NCBI GenBank assembly: GCA_011033025.1
Contig: WFMF01000227.1
Location: forward strand, 124,001-188,000
Direction: 5' to 3'
Source: Beroe forskalii
Lineage: Eukaryota; Ctenophora; Nuda; Beroida; Beroidae
DNA length: 64,000 nucleotides
This document shows positions 49,301-59,603 of this stretch, piece after piece. The notes below the pieces were generated by a model. That model was not told the DNA's origin. It ran no database searches and saw nothing but the letters and a program-made list of their open reading frames with translations. Numbering within the stretch: position 1 is the stretch's first letter; each line of letters starts with the position of its first letter. Made by a program: the position numbers and the translations under genes.

Positions 49301-50724
49301 CGAGGCAAGGGTCTGTCAACGGCCTTCAGTTTCGCGACAAGCATAGCTATACATATCATGTGCTGCGCTCGCAATGCGCGGCGCGCAAATGCAGCGCAGC
49401 CGCGCATTGCTAGGGTGCGCCCTTTTTTCAAAGTTTTTTGGGCACAATTCTTCACTGATAGATCTCGATGAGCTGATCACGAATATATCAAGTTTTTTGA
49501 AATTGGACAACGCCTTCCTTGTCCGCAGGGGCTTTTTGTGTTTCATGACGTCATGTCACGTGTCATGTCACGTGACCCGTCTGCTAGTGCTTTGTGCGCT
49601 GGTTGCTTCCGCGCGCGCGATTGTTATACTGTGCGCGTTCGCGGATCTGTCACTCTGATGGCAGAGTAATTGCATGCATTGCTTAAGCGTATGTTAGTGG
49701 TGCTATAGGTCCAACGTTTCAACTTTTAAAGCTTATAGTAATACTGAAGACGTTCAGAAGAAACGCATGAACTAATCGGGTTTGTTTCTTTGTTCAATAC
49801 TGTAATAGGCTGATTCAGCTTAGCGGATTGAGTTAAATTGACCCAAAGATGGCATCATCAAGTATACGAGAGAGCAAAAGAATCAAAATGATTTAATGAT
49901 CTTAGAAAACTCATATTACCAATACCTCAGCGGATCCATATTTTTAAGCAGATCCGCAAAGCTAAGACCAATCCCGCGCTTAGCTAAGCGGATCCGCTTA
50001 GCAGATTCAATCATATTATCTAAGCGGATCCGCTTAGCTTAGCGGATCCGCTTAGGATGGAACTGTGTCATGGCAATTTTTCTGAATTTTATAATCGATA
50101 TGATTTTCAAAAAAACGGTAAGCTATCCGCTGAGCTTAGCGGATCCGCTTAGCACTAGCAGATTCAATCATATTATTTAGTATCTAAGCGGATCCCTTAG
50201 CGGATCCGCTTAGGATGTAATTGTTTCATGGCAAGAAAACGGTAAAGTGACACTTGACCGTCTTGACCCCCAACATAACATCCCCCGACACCACGCCCCC
50301 TACTTCAGTACTGTGAATCTATAGAGGAAAGCAGGGGGTCAAAGGTCGCTGTTTGACGATTGTTGCAACATTTGACTCCCCCGCCCCGACAATACATCCC
50401 CCGATCAATAAGCAACAACATCAAACGACCTTATCCGCGGCAACATCATCCCTAGATAGGCATAGTAAACTCCCTTGCAACTGTGGCGGGGCGGGAGTTC
50501 AGATGTCGCACCATCGACCTAGTGACAAGCAACATGAACCCTATCAATAACAAGCGCGGGATTCCGATTAGACACCGATTGTTAACCCGGACATAGCCCT
50601 TACTTGTGATAGCAGTCTCGTTCTACTCCATATCCCAGCATCTTTCCTGACATCCTGGAAAGTGCACGACTCTGGTCCCGGAAATTCTCGAATAATCATT
50701 CTGACTACCTACACAACAGAACCA

Positions 50725-50868
50725 TGATTTCCTCCGTCAGTCTTCGATTCGTCGATTAGACGAATCGAATCGACGAATCGAATCGACGAATCGAATCGAC
50801 GAATCGAATCGACGAATCGAATCGACGAATCGAAGACTGACGGAGGAAATCAAGGGTTCTGTTGTCAA
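50725..50868. repeat. Nested palindrome with tandem CGACGAATCGAAT units at the centre
   Basis: GATTTCCTCCGTCAGTCTTC at the left and its exact complement GAAGACTGACGGAGGAAATC at the right enclose an asymmetric core. A short GATTCGTCGATTAGACGAATC hairpin comes first, followed by five to six tandem CGACGAATCGAAT units. Confidence 0.85.
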
Positions 50869-51240
50869 AATAAAATGGCTATGAATGAATATGATCAGAT
50901 GTGAACGAGATATCGAGAGAAAATGCTGAGACCAAGTAAATCAAATACAATCACAAAATCATGGCTTTTCAGGTTAATAATCGTATCTAATCCCGCGCTT
51001 GTTATTGATAGGGTTCATGTTGCTTGTCACTAGGTCGATGGTGCGACACCTGAACTCCCGTTCCCAAGCACAGTTGCAAGGGAGTTTACTATGCCTATCG
51101 AGGGGATGTGATGTTAAGCCGCGGATAAGAGCGTTTGATATTGTTGCCTATTGATCGGGGGATGTATTGTCGGGGCGGGGGAGTCAAATGTTGCAACAAT
51201 CGTCAAACAGCGACCTTTGACCCCCTGCTTTCCTCTGTAG

Positions 51241-51489
51241 ACATTATTGTGCGTTGTCCGTTCTAAGAAACTTAAGAAGTGTGTTGTGCAGTTAAAAGTG
51301 GATTGTTGTGACTAGGAGAGTGAGTAAGTGCGACGTGGGTGTTCGGAAAAGAGTTCTTTATGAATTGGAATTGTGGTTTCGTTACTCTCATCACAGTATT
51401 TGATTCTTCCCGTGAAATGCCGTCTTCACTGGATACAAACATCAGAAAAAGAGCCACGCCCCACTCAACAAAACATTAAATTGTTTACA
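51241..51489. mobile_element. 249-bp insertion in the right palindrome arm
   Basis: Absent from the left arm. Flanked by CCTCTGTAG (51232-51240) and CCTCTATAG (51490-51498), a 9-bp direct repeat with one mismatch, while the left arm has a single corresponding site. No clear terminal inverted repeats. A minus-strand 61-codon frame inside has no recognised similarity. Confidence 0.55.
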
Positions 51490-53358
51490 CCTCTATAGAT
51501 TCACAGTACTGAAGTAGGGGGCGTGGTGTCGGGGGATGTTATGTTGGGGGTCAAGTGTCACTTTACCGTTTTCTTGCCATGAAACAATTACATCCTAAGC
51601 GGATCCGCTAACTCTAAGCTAAGCGGATCCGCTTAGATACTAAATAATATGATTGAATCTGCTAGTGCTAAGCGGATCCGCTAAGCTCAGCGGATAGCTT
51701 ACCGTTTTTTGAAAATCATATCGATTATAAAATTCAGAAAAATTGCCATGACACAGTTCCATCCTAAGCGGATCCGCTAAGCTAAGCGGATCCGCTTAGA
51801 TAATATGATTGAATCTGCTAAGCGGATCCGCTTAGCTAAGCGCGGGATAACTTAGCTAAGCAGATCTGCTTAATTAATCGGATCCGCTGAGGTGATATGA
51901 TTTTGATTCTTTTTTTAATTCTTTTGCTCTCTAGTATACTTGATGATGCCATCTTTGAGTCATAATAACTTAATCCGCTAAGCTGAATCAGCCTATTACA
52001 GTATTGAACAAAGATACAAACTTACAAACTCGATTAGTTCATGCATTTCTTCTGAACGTCTTCAGTATTAACTATTACTGTAATTACTAAGCTTAAAAAG
52101 TTGACACATTGGACCTATACGGTATACCACCACTAACTAACATAAGCTTAAGCAATGCCTGCAATTACTCTGCCATCAGAGTGACAGATCCGCGAACGCG
52201 CACAGTATAACAATCGCGCGCGCGGAAGCAACCAGCGCACAAAGTACTAGCAGACGGGTCACGTGACATGACACGTGACATGACGTCATGAAACACAAAA
52301 AGCCCCTGCGGACAAGGAAGGCGTTGTCCAATTTCAAAAAACTTGATATATTCGTGATCAGCTTATCGAGATCTATCAGTGAAGAATTGTGCCCAAAAAA
52401 CTTTGAAAAAAGGGCGCACCCTAGCGCATTGCGATTCTGATTTCGATCTCGCGGCTGGCGTCCGCAAGTCTAACAACGTTGTCTAACAACGCGAACGCGC
52501 GCCCGCCGAAGGCGAAGGGGTCAGACAACGTCTGACAACAGCTGTGCACAGAGTGCGCAGCGCGGCAAGCATTTAGCGCGATCGCGAGCGGCGCCGCGCC
52601 CCTTTCCCCGAACCAGGAGCGCCGCGTGCGCGCGTCAAACTTGGGATCTGGTTAGAGTAAGGTTGCTAAACTCGTATACCCGCCCCTGTTATCGTTGCGC
52701 GGCGCGTACACACACCTATGCAGGCTTGGGAAAGAGTAAGGCGCCCCTGTTTAGAAAAAACAACATTCTAAAATTTTGGCTTCATTAACTTCAACTCAAG
52801 AACTTATCTATAATAGAAAATATACACCTAGCCCAACATCTTTTAAAAGCGATGGAAAATTGAAAAAGGCAATGAAGATAGTGTTTTTAAGTGCTGAACC
52901 TCCTGGTAAGGGGAAATAATTAATAAATGATCTAATCTTATACTGTGAGCTCTTCTTACTGTTACATTAAAGTTATTAAAAAACCCAAGCTTTGGAATAA
53001 TTTTTATCACACTGTGTATGTATATTTTGGTTTTTGATGTTTTATTTATTTTCATGGTTATCATAGGGTCTGCATGAAGTTCTTTTTAATTTCACTATCT
53101 CATAAAACTATCAACAGTTCTAGATTAATTCTGTTATTTGATTTTTAAATGTTCTTGAAAATTGAATAAATGGACACCTGGGTTAAAAGGTGTGTTTTTT
53201 AGTGGAAGCAAATGTTTTGATATAATGAAAGGAAGCGTGATGGTTTAATACCATAATTTATTCTATTCTATTTATTCTATTAAGGTGTGCTGTAAGGTAC
53301 ACCTTTTCATTTAATTTGTATCTGTAACGCACATGTGTCTTCATAGGTCGAACACAAC

Positions 53359-53935
53359 GGGGGGGGGGGGGGGGGGTGTCACTGTCCCAATTGTCCCAAA
53401 CTCAAGAAAAAGTGGATTGGGACAGGGACAAATGGGACATTTGGGACAAATGGGACAAATGGTACATAGAAAATGGAACAAATAGGACTCAAAAACGTGA
53501 ATGCAGACTGGGACAATTGGGACATTTGGGACAAATGGGACAATTGGGACAAATGGGACAAAGAAAATTGAAAAATTGGAACTCAAAAAAGTGAATGCAG
53601 ACTGGGACTAATGGGACAATTGGGACAAATGGGACATTTGGGACAATTGGAACAAAAGTGACAGAGACAACTGGGGCTAAAATGATTGTGTTTTTGAGAG
53701 GCAGGCAACCAAAATATGTACTTTCTATTGTAGTGTGAATATAACTTTCATTTAAATGATAGAAAAACTTGGATCAGTGTAAAAAATGATAAATGACTGA
53801 TTTTTTCAATTTTTGTCTGTCCCAATTGTCCCAAATGTCCCAGTTGTCCCAATTGTCCCAAAAACCAGTCCCAAACTCAGAAAAAAGTAAATTGGGACAG
53901 GGACAATTGGGACAATTGGGACAGTGAAACTCCCC
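53359..53935. repeat. GGGACAATTGGGACAAATGG minisatellite with an inverted block
   Basis: After an 18-base G run, GGGACAATT/GGGACAAAT units fill 53385-53665, interrupted by GGAACTCAAAAAAGTGAATG. The complementary form (TGTCCCAATTGTCCCAAATG) lies at 53815-53870, followed by forward units again to 53930. Pro/Ser/Gln-type frames here follow the repeat. Confidence 0.85.
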
Positions 53936-53938
53936 CCA

Positions 53939-54155
53939 ACAGGTTGAAAAGTAGGCCGAAAAGAAGGTCGATAGGACATGTAGAATTTTACTGTGCCACA
54001 GTCTGGATGGTTTTCACAACAGGAACTATCTTTCCCTCATCTCTCTTGAAGATTGAAAGCATGATCTGCAATTTCCAAGCCAAGAAGGGTCTTTATTGAG
54101 CCCTTTCTACCTACCTTTTCAACCAACTTTCCGACCTACTTTTCGACCTGTTGCT
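53939..54155. repeat. Short inverted repeat
   Basis: AACAGGTTGAAAAGTAGGCC near 53940 is mirrored by GGTCGGAAAG-type complement ending CTTTTCGACCTGTTG near 54150, around a ~120-bp loop. Confidence 0.5.
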
Positions 54156-54246
54156 TTCAACCTATGAGCACACATATCAGTAAGGGAAGTATTTTTTTAG
54201 AATATTCAACTACACAGAATAAAAAATTATATAGTGTGCTGAATAG

Positions 54247-54715
54247 TGTTAATTGGAAAACAGATGGTAAGCAATGAAACACTATAGCTGACTCCAGATA
54301 AAACCAATCTGAAATATAACAATCAATGATGTAAATGGAATGATATCAAAGTCATATCACGATCACATATTATCGCAATCATATCAAAGTAGCAAATAGT
54401 TATATTACAAATCATATAACAAATATAACTTAAATAACATATACATAATATATCTTAACTCACCACTGGGGTGAACAGTAATACACTTCAGCACAACTCT
54501 ATAAAGAAGACATAACCTAGTGAGAGTTGGAATGTTAGAATCTAACAATCTCCCACCTAACTCAGAACTTCTAAAATAGAAAAATAGGAAAGAGTTAGGT
54601 ATATTAACAATCTCCCACCTAACTCAGAACTTCTTAACTAATAAGCAAGAAAGATTTATATCAACAATCTCTTACCTAACTCAGAACTTCTAAATAAGAA
54701 AGATCTCATTTAACA
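54247..54715 (-). repeat. 3' LTR
   Basis: 469 bp, TGTTAA...TTAACA, nearly identical to the 5' LTR. It includes three to four internal copies of CAATCTCCCACCTAACTCAG, one of which resembles the polypurine tract (in complement) next to it. Confidence 0.9.
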
Positions 54716-54726
54716 ATCTCCCACCT
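54716..54726 (-). other. Polypurine tract
   Basis: AGGTGGGAGAT on the minus strand, immediately 5' of the 3' LTR. This is the expected place for plus-strand priming in reverse transcription. Confidence 0.6.
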
Positions 54727-55677
54727 AACAAGTAGAAATTATAAGTAGAAATCTATATTAGTAGCAATATTTCTTATCTAACAAAGAACTTTAAAAAAAA
54801 TTATGCTGAGGTAGTTCAACATATAAAATCATATACCATGTAGAATTTCAATACTTAGAACTTTTAAAAACATTCAAAATATACAAATATATTAGTCTAT
54901 AGTTAGAAAAATTCAAATATCATGAAAATCAATGACACTGAGCCCAAATATTATACCCAGAATTCAGTGATTGGTTATCAAAAATGATATAAAATTCAAT
55001 ATAATTAAATAGATTATTAAGGTAAACATTTAAATAGGTAAAATTCAAACAGTTCAAATGTGAGTTCAATTGGGATCATCCATCATATTGTTCAAAATAT
55101 TCTGCATTGTCAAGATTGACACCCCAAAAGAAAACACCCATCATGCACATGGACCATCCAGATGAGCAACTGTCCTTATCTCTGACCAAAATAAGCTAAA
55201 CATGTTATCAAGGGGAAGATGTCTCCTGAATAACCACCTCACCTCTCACAAACATTATTAGCAGTGAGTCACAATACTCATCCTCAAACTACAATCCTCA
55301 GTGTGACATCCTCATTCACTGCATAATAATGTCCCTGAGAACATACTGCCCCAAATTAGGTGAATGAATAACCATCTCGGTATCAGGAATGAAGCTCATT
55401 CACCCACCAGAAGACACAAAATGCATTCTAAATGGATTTTCCAGGGTGACTCTCAACAACAAGACATTACATGAGATATCAGGTGGTTCACAATGCTCCA
55501 ATTACACAAAATGGAACTTCTGGTTTACCAGTAAGTAGGTACAAAAATTATTTGTACAAGTTGCCCATTCCTGGTCTGCAGTGAAGTTGCAGTGATTGAG
55601 TCATTGGACTGATCAGAAACATTATCAGTGATGCAAATACTTGATAGATGTTAACTGTAAAGACCCATTTATTTTTC

Positions 55678-56706
55678 TTAATTCCAGTATGTGGAGTTAA
55701 TATTACCAGGCATGCGATCATGTTTCTTTGACATGGTTTTCTTTTGGTTTGAGCGCATACATGAGAACAGAGGAATTTCATCTGAATTAATTGCACTTTT
55801 AGGCTCTACTATGTCCTGTTGATATTCTAGTCCATCAGAGTGTGTTGACAATTCATTTTGTTGGTAATGAGTTGCCTTGTAGTTTGGTTGTGTGTTAGAG
55901 TTGATCTCAGGTATCCAGCCAGTATTATAGCCCAAAGCTGCTTCAGGAAAGTTTTTCTTGAAAATGAAGTCAAGACTATCCAATTCATTATTTTGACCAG
56001 AATGAACATTATCCACAGCATTGATAGCTCCCTCTACAGTGTAATTGTCAACAACATCCATCTTTTCATTTATTTCAGTAGCAAGACAGTCCACATAAAT
56101 TTCATCTAATTCAGTTTCATTCTCTGTAATTACATGTGTCTCAGCATTAGAACAGTCAGTTGTCACAACATCCCCATGCTCCTTCATATGTCCATTGTGA
56201 TGTGCTACGGCAACAAAACTGTCATCAACCCTAACCTCACATTCATTTTCATTTCTTAATGTGCAATTTATTTCTGTGTCACATTCACCTACCCTTCCCT
56301 TTTCAACAATGACTGAGTAGATACTTTCACATTCCTTACACTGACATTGCACTTTCTTTATCCACATTATGTTCCCATATGCAATATCTAGCTCATATAA
56401 GATCTCATTGATGTCATGGTCATCTAAGCATAGGGCATCTAGTTGGGGATCTCCTCTTAGCATATTCACAATCAAGAAGGGGCCCTGTTTTTCTTCTTTT
56501 ACAATAGTATGGTTCTTCCAATGTTCCACAGAAAATCTCCAGTTGTAATAATCCTGATGCTCACCATGATATATCAGGTGTTCTGATATAGAAAGATGAT
56601 CTGTATTCAATCCATGGTCATCAGCCAACTTATCCAATGCATCATCAATTTCCTTCTGGATTTGCTCCATTTCTGTCATTCCAGTGTGTGCTTGATCTGC
56701 TACCAT
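55678..56706 (-). CDS. Open frame of unknown function carried by the LTR element
   Basis: 342 codons from the ATG that overlaps the primer-binding site (ATGGTAGCAGA). An in-frame ATG 12 codons upstream lies in the LTR and could be used instead. The protein is acidic, with a predicted helical start (TEMEQIQKEIDDALDKLADD). A Cys cluster (CQCKEC, then single Cys residues before the middle) and a disordered Asn/Glu/Asp-rich second half follow. It lacks the CCHC knuckle of gag and any protease or polymerase motif. I do not recognise the family. It could be a captured host gene or an element-specific protein. The frame is intact and uninterrupted, in keeping with the young LTRs. Confidence 0.6.
   Translation of the reverse strand: MVADQAHTGMTEMEQIQKEIDDALDKLADDHGLNTDHLSISEHLIYHGEHQDYYNWRFSVEHWKNHTIVKEEKQGPFLIVNMLRGDPQLDALCLDDHDINEILYELDIAYGNIMWIKKVQCQCKECESIYSVIVEKGRVGECDTEINCTLRNENECEVRVDDSFVAVAHHNGHMKEHGDVVTTDCSNAETHVITENETELDEIYVDCLATEINEKMDVVDNYTVEGAINAVDNVHSGQNNELDSLDFIFKKNFPEAALGYNTGWIPEINSNTQPNYKATHYQQNELSTHSDGLEYQQDIVEPKSAINSDEIPLFSCMRSNQKKTMSKKHDRMPGNINSTYWN
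56696..56705 (-). other. Primer-binding site for initiator tRNA-Met
   Basis: TGGTAGCAGA, complementary to the 3' end of eukaryotic initiator tRNA-Met including CCA. It starts one base after the 5' LTR. The match ends after 10 bases. Confidence 0.75.
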
Positions 56707-57175
56707 TGTTAATTGGAAAACAGATGGTAAGCAATGAAACACTATAGTTGACTCCAGATAAAACCAATCTGAAATATAACAATCAATGATGTAAATGGAA
56801 TGATATCAAAGTCATATCACAATCACATATTATCGCAATCATATCAAAGTAGCAAATAGTTATATTACAAATCATATAACAAATATAACTTAAATAACAT
56901 ATACATAATATATCTTAACTCACCACTGGGGTGAACAGTAATACACTTCAGCACAACTCTATAAAGAAGACATAACCTAGTGAGAGTTGGAATGTTAGAA
57001 TCTAACAATCTCCCACCTAACTCAGAACTTCTAAAATAGAAAAATAGGAAAGAGTTAGGTATATTAACAATCTCCCACCTAACTCAGAACTTCTTAACTA
57101 ATAAGCAAGAAAGATTTATATCAACAATCTCTTACCTAACTCAGAACTTCTAAATAAGAAAGATCTCATTTAACA
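56707..57175 (-). repeat. 5' LTR
   Basis: Same 469-bp sequence as 54247-54715. It should contain the promoter and polyadenylation signals. It sits about 125 bp upstream of the AIG1-family start codon, in the opposite orientation. Confidence 0.9.
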
Positions 57176-57300
57176 AATAGTGCTCTCACCAAATCGTGTT
57201 GCTCAGTTGACAAAATGTTTGTTTTTATCTTTAGGGCATTATGGGTGTATTTCTAGCCACTCCTCAAGATTTGAAGCAAGAGAATATCTAGATTTCTAAA

Positions 57301-58056
57301 ATGTTGACAGACAGCAATATGGAGATCATGATGCCAGAAGAGCAGCCCACTTGGAATAATGTTCTGATGAAGTCCATTTCTGAAACTATGTTCTATAATG
57401 TCATGTTTTTGTATCATATCTATGTTTTGCTCTACAGGTTTCTGTTCCCAATGACAATAGATTCTATGGAACAATTTGGTGGTGAATGGGTTTACTTGAC
57501 TCATTGGAATTCAGTTCTACAGATTGTTTACTATATTATGAACAAACTGGCTGTGTTCTTAAGGGATTCAAATCATCTGAAGGTCAATTCAAACCAGTTA
57601 AGGGATACTACATTTGCTTGCATTGTGTTTCCTCTGGGTAACTTTGTTGCCATCATGTTTTGGACACTGTTTCACATCAATCCTAGTCTTGTTATCGATC
57701 CTTCTATTGCTTATCATGAGTCAGCATGGTTTAACCACATGAAGCATTCATTTGTCTCAATTTGTGTCATATCTGAGCTATTTATCGTCAAACACAAATA
57801 TCCTAATGAGCAATCAGGATTGTACATTTCACTTATATCCCCAGTTATTTACCTGTCATTTGTATTTTTGATCCACAGCTCTCATGGATTTTGGATCTAC
57901 CCAATTTTTGGAAACTTAACAGTATCTTTTAGACTGCTATTTTGCTCTGGAATCGTTTTTCTTTATGTATTGTTATATTTGTTTGGCAGGTTGGCTAATT
58001 ATAAACTTCATGGCATGAAACCTTCAATCAAGCACAGTATTGAATATCAACTTTAA
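57301..58056 (+). CDS. AIG1/ADTRP-family multi-pass membrane hydrolase
   Basis: Intronless frame of 251 residues, close to the usual 230-245 for the family. It is a multi-pass membrane protein with about six hydrophobic segments. Landmarks of the Far-17a/AIG1 family are in order: GGEWVYLTHWNSVLQ (about 60-74), FPLGNFVAIMFWTLF (110-124), WFNHMKHS (143-150), HKYPNEQSGLY, HSSHGFWIYPIF. T67 and H146 match the Thr and His reported as catalytic in human AIG1 and ADTRP, which hydrolyse fatty-acid esters of hydroxy fatty acids (established knowledge). AIG1 and ADTRP cannot be separated by eye. ATCTTTAG just upstream (about 57228-57235) may be the acceptor of a 5' UTR intron. The minus-strand LTR element ends 120 bp upstream. 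Confidence 0.88.
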   Translation: MLTDSNMEIMMPEEQPTWNNVLMKSISETMFYNVMFLYHIYVLLYRFLFPMTIDSMEQFGGEWVYLTHWNSVLQIVYYIMNKLAVFLRDSNHLKVNSNQLRDTTFACIVFPLGNFVAIMFWTLFHINPSLVIDPSIAYHESAWFNHMKHSFVSICVISELFIVKHKYPNEQSGLYISLISPVIYLSFVFLIHSSHGFWIYPIFGNLTVSFRLLFCSGIVFLYVLLYLFGRLANYKLHGMKPSIKHSIEYQL

Positions 58057-59189
58057 TTGACTTTTAAGTTGGATTTACATCTTTGTAGTTTGGTATTTTA
58101 AGTTCAGTTATTTGTAGTTATTCAAAAAAGTTTTACTATATACAGTATGATGTATATACAATGAGATTTTTGTGTTTCACTCCTCACTATTTTCATTATT
58201 GTTGGTTCATGCTATATTTTTCTTTTTGATTGGACTGCTTGGGTAACCAACTGGCCATGGGCCATATTTTTCTGGCAAAATTGACATCAGAAGTTTTGGC
58301 TACCTACATGTGCCCCAAATAACCCTAGTTGTCCTCTTCCTATTGGGGTGCCACTGTTCCAATTATTCTTAGACTGCAAAAAGTATTGGGACAATTGCAA
58401 CAGAGAAAATGGGACTAATGGGACTCAAAAAAGTGAATTAGGACAAGTGAAATCAGGACATTCTGGACCAATGGAGGCAAATGGGGTAGGGCTCAAAAAT
58501 TGCATTGGGACAGGACAAAATGGGACAGAGACAAGTGGGACTCAAAGCAGACAAGGAAAAAGGGAGAAAATGGGCAGACCTGCTCTGAAAAGCAGCTGAT
58601 TTTTTTTTGAAATCTAAAAAAATGGCCATGTTTTTCAGCAGCAGTTTAGTATTCTTGACCTCACTTGTGTGAGACTCAAACCCTGCATCTCAATTTGGGA
58701 GCTGTGAACTAACCCACTCAACCAGTTGCTGAAATTACAATTTCAGACAAGAAAACTTGATCCCAGCACACCTATCTGATTAGCACTCCATATCGTATCT
58801 ACCTTATAGCTATCTAATTAATGCCTTTTGTCTCCATCTTTATTTCTGCCAAATTGTTGAGAACAGCTTCCACTATTAATTAATTTTGGATAAAAAACAA
58901 TAAAAGGGGCTTTAATTACCAATGGTAGTTGATTCTCTTTCCTTATAAAATTGGCTTAACTACTTAATTGTTTAATAAAATATCTTTCCATTGAAAATTG
59001 GGAAATTGAGATAGATATTGATGCAGTTAGCACAATATTGATCTTAGATCTTGAAAATTAGATGTGATTAGAAACGAAATAATGATACAAATTACTGAGA
59101 ATTCAATCATCTCACACACTCTACCTGGGGAATTTATTAAGTTAATGAAGAACAAAAGAATGCAGAAACGATAATGTGCAGTTGCACAG
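58057..59189. other. Intergenic, with a dispersed GGGACAA repeat
   Basis: 58350-58565 is a degraded copy of the GGGACAATTGGGAC family, with GGACTCAAAAAAGTGAATT. A third copy lies at 59725-59815. Nothing else is recognised before the TATA box at 59190. Confidence 0.5.
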
Positions 59190-59198
59190 TATATAAAG
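59190..59198 (+). promoter_or_regulatory. TATA box of the secreted-protein gene
   Basis: TATATAAAG, 58 bp before the ATG at 59256, placing the expected start of transcription near 59220. Confidence 0.65.
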
Positions 59199-59255
59199 CC
59201 ACTGCAACCTCGTTTGAATCATCCTTTAACTTGAAGACTTTTCATTTTTGAAATC

Positions 59256-59603
59256 ATGAAGCTAACTCTACTCTCCGTCCTACTCGCTGTCCAAGTCTGG
59301 ATGATTTGCACTGGAAGCCCAGTCCTTGAGGAGCGAGCTACAGGAGCCTGTGCTGCCCTGGCCCACGATGAAATGGACTACGAGTGTCTGAAGCAAATGT
59401 GGAATTTTTACCACTTTGAGACGGGTAATGAGGGATGGGAGGCTTGTTCCAGTTTCTTGGGTACCTTCTCTACTGGAAAGTTCCCACGCAGCCAGGATTG
59501 CTTAGTATATCGGGCTAGGTGTAAGGATATGAAGAATAATAAACCATGTTGCAAATCCATTTACTGTCATCTCTGGAAGATGGGCAGATCACCAACAGAT
59601 TGA
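59256..59603 (+). CDS. Small secreted cysteine-rich protein, unknown family
   Basis: 115 codons, no intron, preceded by a TATA box. Residues 1-21 form a clear signal peptide (KLTLLSVLLAVQVWMICTGS), with cleavage likely near residue 21. The mature ~94 residues contain eight cysteines at 32, 44, 64, 82, 89, 98, 99 and 104 (spacing 11, 19, 17, 6, 8, 0, 4), enough for four disulphides, plus several aromatic residues. I recognise no family from this spacing. Secreted proteins of this size may be effectors, antimicrobial or matrix proteins, but nothing here decides between them. The compact TATA promoter suggests a strongly or tissue-specifically expressed gene. Confidence 0.75.
   Translation: MKLTLLSVLLAVQVWMICTGSPVLEERATGACAALAHDEMDYECLKQMWNFYHFETGNEGWEACSSFLGTFSTGKFPRSQDCLVYRARCKDMKNNKPCCKSIYCHLWKMGRSPTD

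Larger units (their letters stand above)
49404..52432. repeat. 3.0-kb imperfect palindrome
   Basis: Left arm 49404-50565 and right arm about 50985-52432 are inverted copies that match closely but carry scattered substitutions and indels. The right arm has an extra 249-bp insertion. Each arm contains a cluster of the 14-bp palindrome AAGCGGATCCGCTT (about 49.98-50.22 and 51.59-51.88 kb). The ~420-bp spacer contains a smaller palindrome. No open frame of note. Arm divergence argues for a genuine genomic palindrome and not a chimeric read. Confidence 0.75.
54242..57180 (-). mobile_element. Young non-autonomous LTR retrotransposon with an unrelated open frame
   Basis: Two 469-bp direct repeats, 54247-54715 and 56707-57175, begin TGTTAA, end TTAACA and differ at two bases that I can find (54288 versus 56748; 54361 versus 56821). 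The pentamer AATAG flanks the whole unit on both sides (54242-54246, 57176-57180). On the minus strand the base after the 5' LTR is followed by TGGTAGCAGA, matching the primer-binding site for initiator tRNA-Met. A purine tract (AGGTGGGAGAT) abuts the 3' LTR. The ~1.99-kb interior encodes one acidic frame (56706-55678), then ~960 bp of non-coding sequence. I see no gag, protease, integrase or reverse transcriptase motif, so movement must depend on another element. Confidence 0.9.
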
